NCBI GenBank assembly: GCA_045654805.1
Contig: JAZOOD010000067.1
Span: 26,986 to 90,985, forward strand
Length of the DNA: 64,000 nucleotides
From: CAZNKU01 sp045654805
GTDB taxonomy: Bacteria; Bacillota; Clostridia; Monoglobales; Firm-18
Direction of reading: 5' to 3'
Position numbers and translations under genes: made by a program. A model generated the notes under the pieces. The model was not told the origin of the DNA and did not search any database. It worked only from the letters and a program-made list of their open reading frames with translations. Of this stretch, positions 60,399-64,000 are shown piece by piece; within the stretch, counting starts at the first letter, position 1, and each line of letters opens with the position of its first letter.

Positions 60399-61652
60399 TT
60401 AAGAAGTATATATAATTTCAGCACCTAAATCATTTAAATTTTCAATAAAATTTTCATATCCTCTTTCCAAGTATTCAATACCGTCAACTACAGTATCCCC
60501 ATCTGCAACAAGTCCCGCAACAATCAGGCCTGCGGCACCTCTTAAATCCGATGCAGTTACATTTGCTCCGTAAAGTTTATCAACACCTCTTATTACAGCA
60601 TTTCTCTCCATAACACATATATCAGCGCCCATTCTGTTAAGCTCACTAATATGTTTAAATCTATTTTCAAATAAATTTTCGGTTATAATACTTGTTCCGT
60701 CAGCAAGACATAAAAGTGGGGTAATAATAGATTGAACGTCCGTAGGAAACCCCGGATATGGCATTGTCCTTATCAAATCTACAGAATTAATTTTAATATT
60801 CCTATATATTTTTATATTTTTATCATCATAAACTATATTGAATCCACAACGCTTTAATATTGAAATTACAGCCACCAAATCTTCTGTGCAGGTATCTGTT
60901 ATAAAAATTTCACTATTTGTTATTGCACCAGCAATCAAATAAGTGGCAGTTACAATACGGTCAGGCATTATTGTATATTCAGTACCATATAATTTTGGTA
61001 CACCATCAATCACAATAGTATCAGTACCACAACCGCTGATATTGGCCCCCATAGAGTTTAAGAAAAACTGTAAATCAATTATTTCCGGCTCCTTTGCTGC
61101 ATTATGTATAATGGTTTTTCCTTTACATCTACAGGCTAAAATCATTATATTTTCAGTAGCACCTACACTTGGAAAATCAAGATAAACGTCATTTCCATTA
61201 ATTATGTCGCAATAGCATTCGTAATAACCGTAATGTTCGTTTATTTTAACCCCTAACTGTTCAAAGGCTTTAAGATGCAAATCAATAGGACGTGCACCGA
61301 GTTCACATCCGCCGGGAAGCGTTATCTTGACATATCCGTATTTATTTAATAATGCACCCATAAATAAAATTGATGAACGCATTTTTCTTATTAAACTGTC
61401 AGGAAGAACGCTGTTAAAACTATTATTTTCATATACAGTAAGAACATTATTTGTAAAATCAACATCGTGTCCAATAAAATTCAAAATATTAACAGTGTTG
61501 AATACATCCGAAAGCCTAGGGCAATTTTTTAAAATACAATCACCTTCTGCAAGTATTGATGCAGATAAAATTGGTAAAACAGCGTTTTTTGCACCTTGTA
61601 TTTTAACATTACCATTAAGTTTCGTATTGCCATGTATTAAAATTTTTTTCAA
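60399..61652 (-). CDS. murA: UDP-N-acetylglucosamine 1-carboxyvinyltransferase
   Basis: First committed step of peptidoglycan synthesis (PEP plus UDP-GlcNAc). 417 residues from the TTG at 61652 behind GGAGGTG. Conserved N-terminus KLNGNVKIQGAKNAVLPILSA and the catalytic Cys in GGCELGARPIDLHLKAFEQLG, so fosfomycin-sensitive chemistry is expected. MPDRIVTATYLIA and GFPTDVQS are further hallmarks. The leader forms a strong hairpin whose 3' arm runs into the SD. It lies between the PBP gene and ftsQ. Confidence 0.95.
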   Translation of the reverse strand: MKKILIHGNTKLNGNVKIQGAKNAVLPILSASILAEGDCILKNCPRLSDVFNTVNILNFIGHDVDFTNNVLTVYENNSFNSVLPDSLIRKMRSSILFMGALLNKYGYVKITLPGGCELGARPIDLHLKAFEQLGVKINEHYGYYECYCDIINGNDVYLDFPSVGATENIMILACRCKGKTIIHNAAKEPEIIDLQFFLNSMGANISGCGTDTIVIDGVPKLYGTEYTIMPDRIVTATYLIAGAITNSEIFITDTCTEDLVAVISILKRCGFNIVYDDKNIKIYRNIKINSVDLIRTMPYPGFPTDVQSIITPLLCLADGTSIITENLFENRFKHISELNRMGADICVMERNAVIRGVDKLYGANVTASDLRGAAGLIVAGLVADGDTVVDGIEYLERGYENFIENLNDLGAEIIYTS

Positions 61653-61658
61653 GCAAAA

Positions 61659-61706
61659 CACCTCCGCAACAATATATTTCATACTATGAAAAAGATATTG
61701 TTGCGG
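61659..61706 (-). promoter_or_regulatory. Leader hairpin abutting the murA Shine-Dalgarno
   Basis: A perfect 12-bp stem (CCGCAACAATAT 61664-61675, ATATTGTTGCGG 61695-61706) encloses a second 7-bp stem (TTTCATA / TATGAAA). On the minus-strand RNA its 3' arm ends in the first two G of the murA SD (GGAGGTG, 61659-61665). No T-run follows, which argues against a simple terminator. Confidence 0.6.
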
Positions 61707-61713
61707 TGAATTT

Positions 61714-63882
61714 TTATAATCCTGTATCAGATAATAATGAATCGTCTATCTCAGTATTATTTGCATTATCAGAAGATTCGTCATTTGGTTTTTCTTCAGT
61801 ATTTTCATCTTCATCTTTTTTAATATGAATTTCACAATAATTCTTTATTCCGTCTGTGTCTTGTTCAACAACTAACTCTTGAGGGCAATCTGCAGTAGCA
61901 ATAAGCCCACTTTCTGTACAAATTTTACCTTCCAATATTTCTATATCATTTAAAGCACGTATTGCTTCTTCATCAACATATATTGGTGTATACTTAAAAG
62001 ATTTGGAAGCAAGATTTTTAACATCATGCACCTCAGACATAACTTTTTTCCACAAAGGTATTGTTGGATTGCTTCTGTAAAAGCTTAATGAAGATTGCGT
62101 ATCATAGCCAACCCATACAGCTGCACAATAATACGGAGTATAACCAACAAACCATCTGTCCATATCATCATCAGTAGTCCCTGTCTTACCTGCTATTGTA
62201 TATGAAGAACTAAAACGTGCAGGCGTGCCCGTACCAGAATCACATACTGATTTTAACAAACCGTTAATTGTTCTTGCAGTAGAAGATTTCATAGCAACAT
62301 TGCTGTTAGATTTCTTTTCTAAAATAACGTTACCTTCACTATCTTCAACTTTAGTATAAGTTATTGGGGTGTTATAAACACCATCATTGGCAAATGCAGA
62401 ATATGCAGCAGTAAGTTCCATGTTTGATATACCTTTTGTCAAACCACCTAATGCTAAGGCTGCAAGATTTCGGTCTGAAGAAACCAAAGATGTAACCCCA
62501 AGCTTTTGACTTAGAAAATCATACGATTTATTAACTCCAAGCTTTTGTAAAATCTGTACAGGAACAGTATTTATTGATTGGTCAACAGCATATTTAACAC
62601 TTACTTTCCCCTTAAAACCATTGTAATAATTTTTAGGAGACCAATCTCCAATAGTAATTGACTTATCTTCATAAACAGTTGATGGTTCTATAAGACCATT
62701 TTCCAGAGCAGGTGCATATACTGCAATAGGTTTAATAGTAGAACCTGGTTGCCTTAAAGTCTGTGTTGCCCTGTTAAGGGTAAGAGAACCTGTTTTTTCA
62801 CCAAAACCTCCCATCAAAGCTTTTATTTCTCCTGTATATGGATCCATTATACACATCGAAGCCTGAGGAGTCCCCTTTGATCCCGCCGCAAGATTATCAG
62901 GATTTGAAAAGACTTTGTCAACTATTTTCTGAATTTCAGGGTCTACAGTTGAATAAATTTTTAAACCGCCGGAATACAACATCTTCGTTGCAACAGCTTC
63001 TGTATATCCAAGTTCATCCTGTAAATCACGTAAAACCTCTCGTATTATTTCATCAACAAAATACGATTGCTTGCTTATTCCGTCAGCACTGTCGCTACCT
63101 ACAAACACTAATTCTTCAGCAATTGCATCATCGTACTCTTCCTGTGTTATATACTCGTGTTCAAGCATTTTAGCAAGAACAAGTTCTTGTTTTTCTTTAT
63201 TTTTATCAGGATTAACCAAAGGGTCATATAATGAAGGATACTGTGTTATACCAACCAAAGATGCACCTTCAGCTATAGTTAATTCACCAACATCCTTGTC
63301 AAAATAATATAGTGCTGCACTTTTTATACCATTACACCCTTGTCCAAGATAAAATGAATTTAAATAAAGTTCCAGGATTTCATCTTTAGACAGTTTCTTT
63401 TCCAATTGTATAGCACGCATCATTTCCTGAATTTTTCTGCCAACCTTTTTTTGCGAATCACCAGTTAAGTTTTTCACCAACTGTTGAGTGATTGTACTCC
63501 CACCACGAGATGTGCTGTTTTTAAAAATATAATTTGTTGCAGCTTTCAATGTGCTTTTAAAATCAACACCGGAATGTGAATAAAATCTTTCATCTTCTAT
63601 AGCAACCGCAGCTTGTCTTACGTGGAGAGGAATTTCTTCTAAATCAGCCCAACTCCTGTTTTCTTCTGCATATAACCTCTCATATTCGTCATATTCACCT
63701 GTTTCAGGGTCAATGCAATACACATATGAAGATAAATCCATACTTATATCTTCAATATTAAGTGAAGAAGTGGTATCTATAATACCCGAAAAAAATGCAG
63801 CTAATAGACCAACTACAAGAATTATTCCAATCAATATTATTGATAAAAAAACTTTTAAGAAAGTATTTACCGGTTTTTTCAT
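61714..63882 (-). CDS. Bifunctional class A penicillin-binding protein
   Basis: Peptidoglycan synthase of 722 residues. An N-terminal membrane helix (about 9-33) precedes a GT51 glycosyltransferase (about 75-245; EDERFYSHSGVD with catalytic Glu, RGGSTITQQLVKN, GRKIQEMMRAIQLE, ILELYLNSFYLG) and a transpeptidase (about 330-640). Its active-site motifs are STIK (RQPGSTIKP, nucleophile Ser), SIN and KTGTT. An acidic C-terminal tail (about 685-722) follows. It is first in the PBP-murA-ftsQ-DUF881-sbp gene run. SD AGAGGGAT. Confidence 0.95.
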   Translation of the reverse strand: MKKPVNTFLKVFLSIILIGIILVVGLLAAFFSGIIDTTSSLNIEDISMDLSSYVYCIDPETGEYDEYERLYAEENRSWADLEEIPLHVRQAAVAIEDERFYSHSGVDFKSTLKAATNYIFKNSTSRGGSTITQQLVKNLTGDSQKKVGRKIQEMMRAIQLEKKLSKDEILELYLNSFYLGQGCNGIKSAALYYFDKDVGELTIAEGASLVGITQYPSLYDPLVNPDKNKEKQELVLAKMLEHEYITQEEYDDAIAEELVFVGSDSADGISKQSYFVDEIIREVLRDLQDELGYTEAVATKMLYSGGLKIYSTVDPEIQKIVDKVFSNPDNLAAGSKGTPQASMCIMDPYTGEIKALMGGFGEKTGSLTLNRATQTLRQPGSTIKPIAVYAPALENGLIEPSTVYEDKSITIGDWSPKNYYNGFKGKVSVKYAVDQSINTVPVQILQKLGVNKSYDFLSQKLGVTSLVSSDRNLAALALGGLTKGISNMELTAAYSAFANDGVYNTPITYTKVEDSEGNVILEKKSNSNVAMKSSTARTINGLLKSVCDSGTGTPARFSSSYTIAGKTGTTDDDMDRWFVGYTPYYCAAVWVGYDTQSSLSFYRSNPTIPLWKKVMSEVHDVKNLASKSFKYTPIYVDEEAIRALNDIEILEGKICTESGLIATADCPQELVVEQDTDGIKNYCEIHIKKDEDENTEEKPNDESSDNANNTEIDDSLLSDTGL

Positions 63883-63931
63883 ACAATCCCTCTTTTCTGT
63901 AGGAATAATTAAACATATTCCTTCTTTTTAT

Positions 63932-63937
63932 ATTATA
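63932..63937 (-). promoter_or_regulatory. Probable -10 box upstream of the class A PBP gene
   Basis: TATAAT on the minus strand, 50 bases before the ATG. No convincing -35 hexamer is visible. The remaining 63883-64000 spacer shows only a short GGAATA/TATTCC stem in the leader. Confidence 0.45.
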
Positions 63938-64000
63938 ACACAAAGTTTTGAAAAATCCACTATTTTTTGAATATTATATATAATTTTTGTAAATTATTTG

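Noticed and set aside
1..64000. tRNA, rRNA, CRISPR and insertion sequences
   Set aside because: Intergenic gaps were read on both strands; none shows a tRNA cloverleaf, rRNA, regular 25-40-bp repeats or transposase-like frame.

Overview
The window is AT-rich, densely coding bacterial chromosome, most likely from an anaerobic member of the Clostridia (Bacillota). The grounds are the gene content: pyruvate:ferredoxin oxidoreductase, a biotin-dependent sodium-pumping decarboxylase, an IspH-ribosomal protein S1 fusion, an S-layer-homology surface protein, the Firmicutes genes KhpA, RsfS, YqeK, Mini-RNase III, YitT and Sbp, and purine-rich Shine-Dalgarno (SD) sites with frequent TTG and GTG starts. 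I see no rRNA, tRNA, CRISPR array, insertion sequence or prophage. No stretch without a gene exceeds 300 bases; the longest is about 240 bases, at 20663-20903.

Layout. Positions 1-14662 (+) carry translation and housekeeping genes: ffh (cut by the window edge), rpsP, khpA, rimM, trmD, nadD, yqeK, rsfS, leuS, rsmI. A separately promoted NlpC/P60 cell-wall hydrolase, a divergent DapF-like protein, cysE-cysS-mrnC, a YitT membrane protein and a split transketolase follow. Positions 14714-20662 (-) hold an S-layer-anchored phosphodiester-glycosidase-like protein, a zinc/manganese-type ABC transporter and an Mrp/NBP35 ATPase. Positions 20904-32929 alternate strands: nifJ, mntP, an EF-G-like GTPase, an AraC regulator divergent from a deacetylase-kinase-deaminase-like trio, an EamA exporter and a pseudouridine synthase. 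Positions 33037-37990 (+) are a Na+ decarboxylase operon with two different carboxyltransferases. Positions 38056-47145 (+) hold an RpiR regulator, BaiN-like flavoprotein, cmk, plsC, the ispH-S1 fusion, three tandem M42 peptidase genes and a 53-residue Cys-rich protein. Positions 47181-63882 (-) hold a Xer-type recombinase, then polA-coaE-lytic transglycosylase-M18 aminopeptidase-htpG-copA, and the divisome/wall genes PBP1-murA-ftsQ-DUF881-sbp-ftsZ.

How the parts fit. PFOR, the Na+ decarboxylase complex and transketolase form the core of fermentative carbon metabolism. The decarboxylase operon has all the parts needed to pass CO2 between a CoA ester and pyruvate/oxaloacetate while exporting Na+. 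The AraC-linked trio reads as an amino-sugar route (deacetylate, phosphorylate, deaminate/isomerise), though the last enzyme lacks a normal catalytic Asp.

The observations I rate highest are: three phased WalR-type boxes (TGTTAC repeated every 11 bp) just upstream of the NlpC/P60 promoter; an internal SD and ATG at the IspH/S1 boundary; a third M42 gene that has lost its metal ligands; the amino-sugar-like trio with palindromic and repeated control sites; the two-carboxyltransferase sodium pump; a DapF-like protein with an altered active site; and a strong hairpin reaching into the murA ribosome binding site. All calls are by reading alone; no searches were run.
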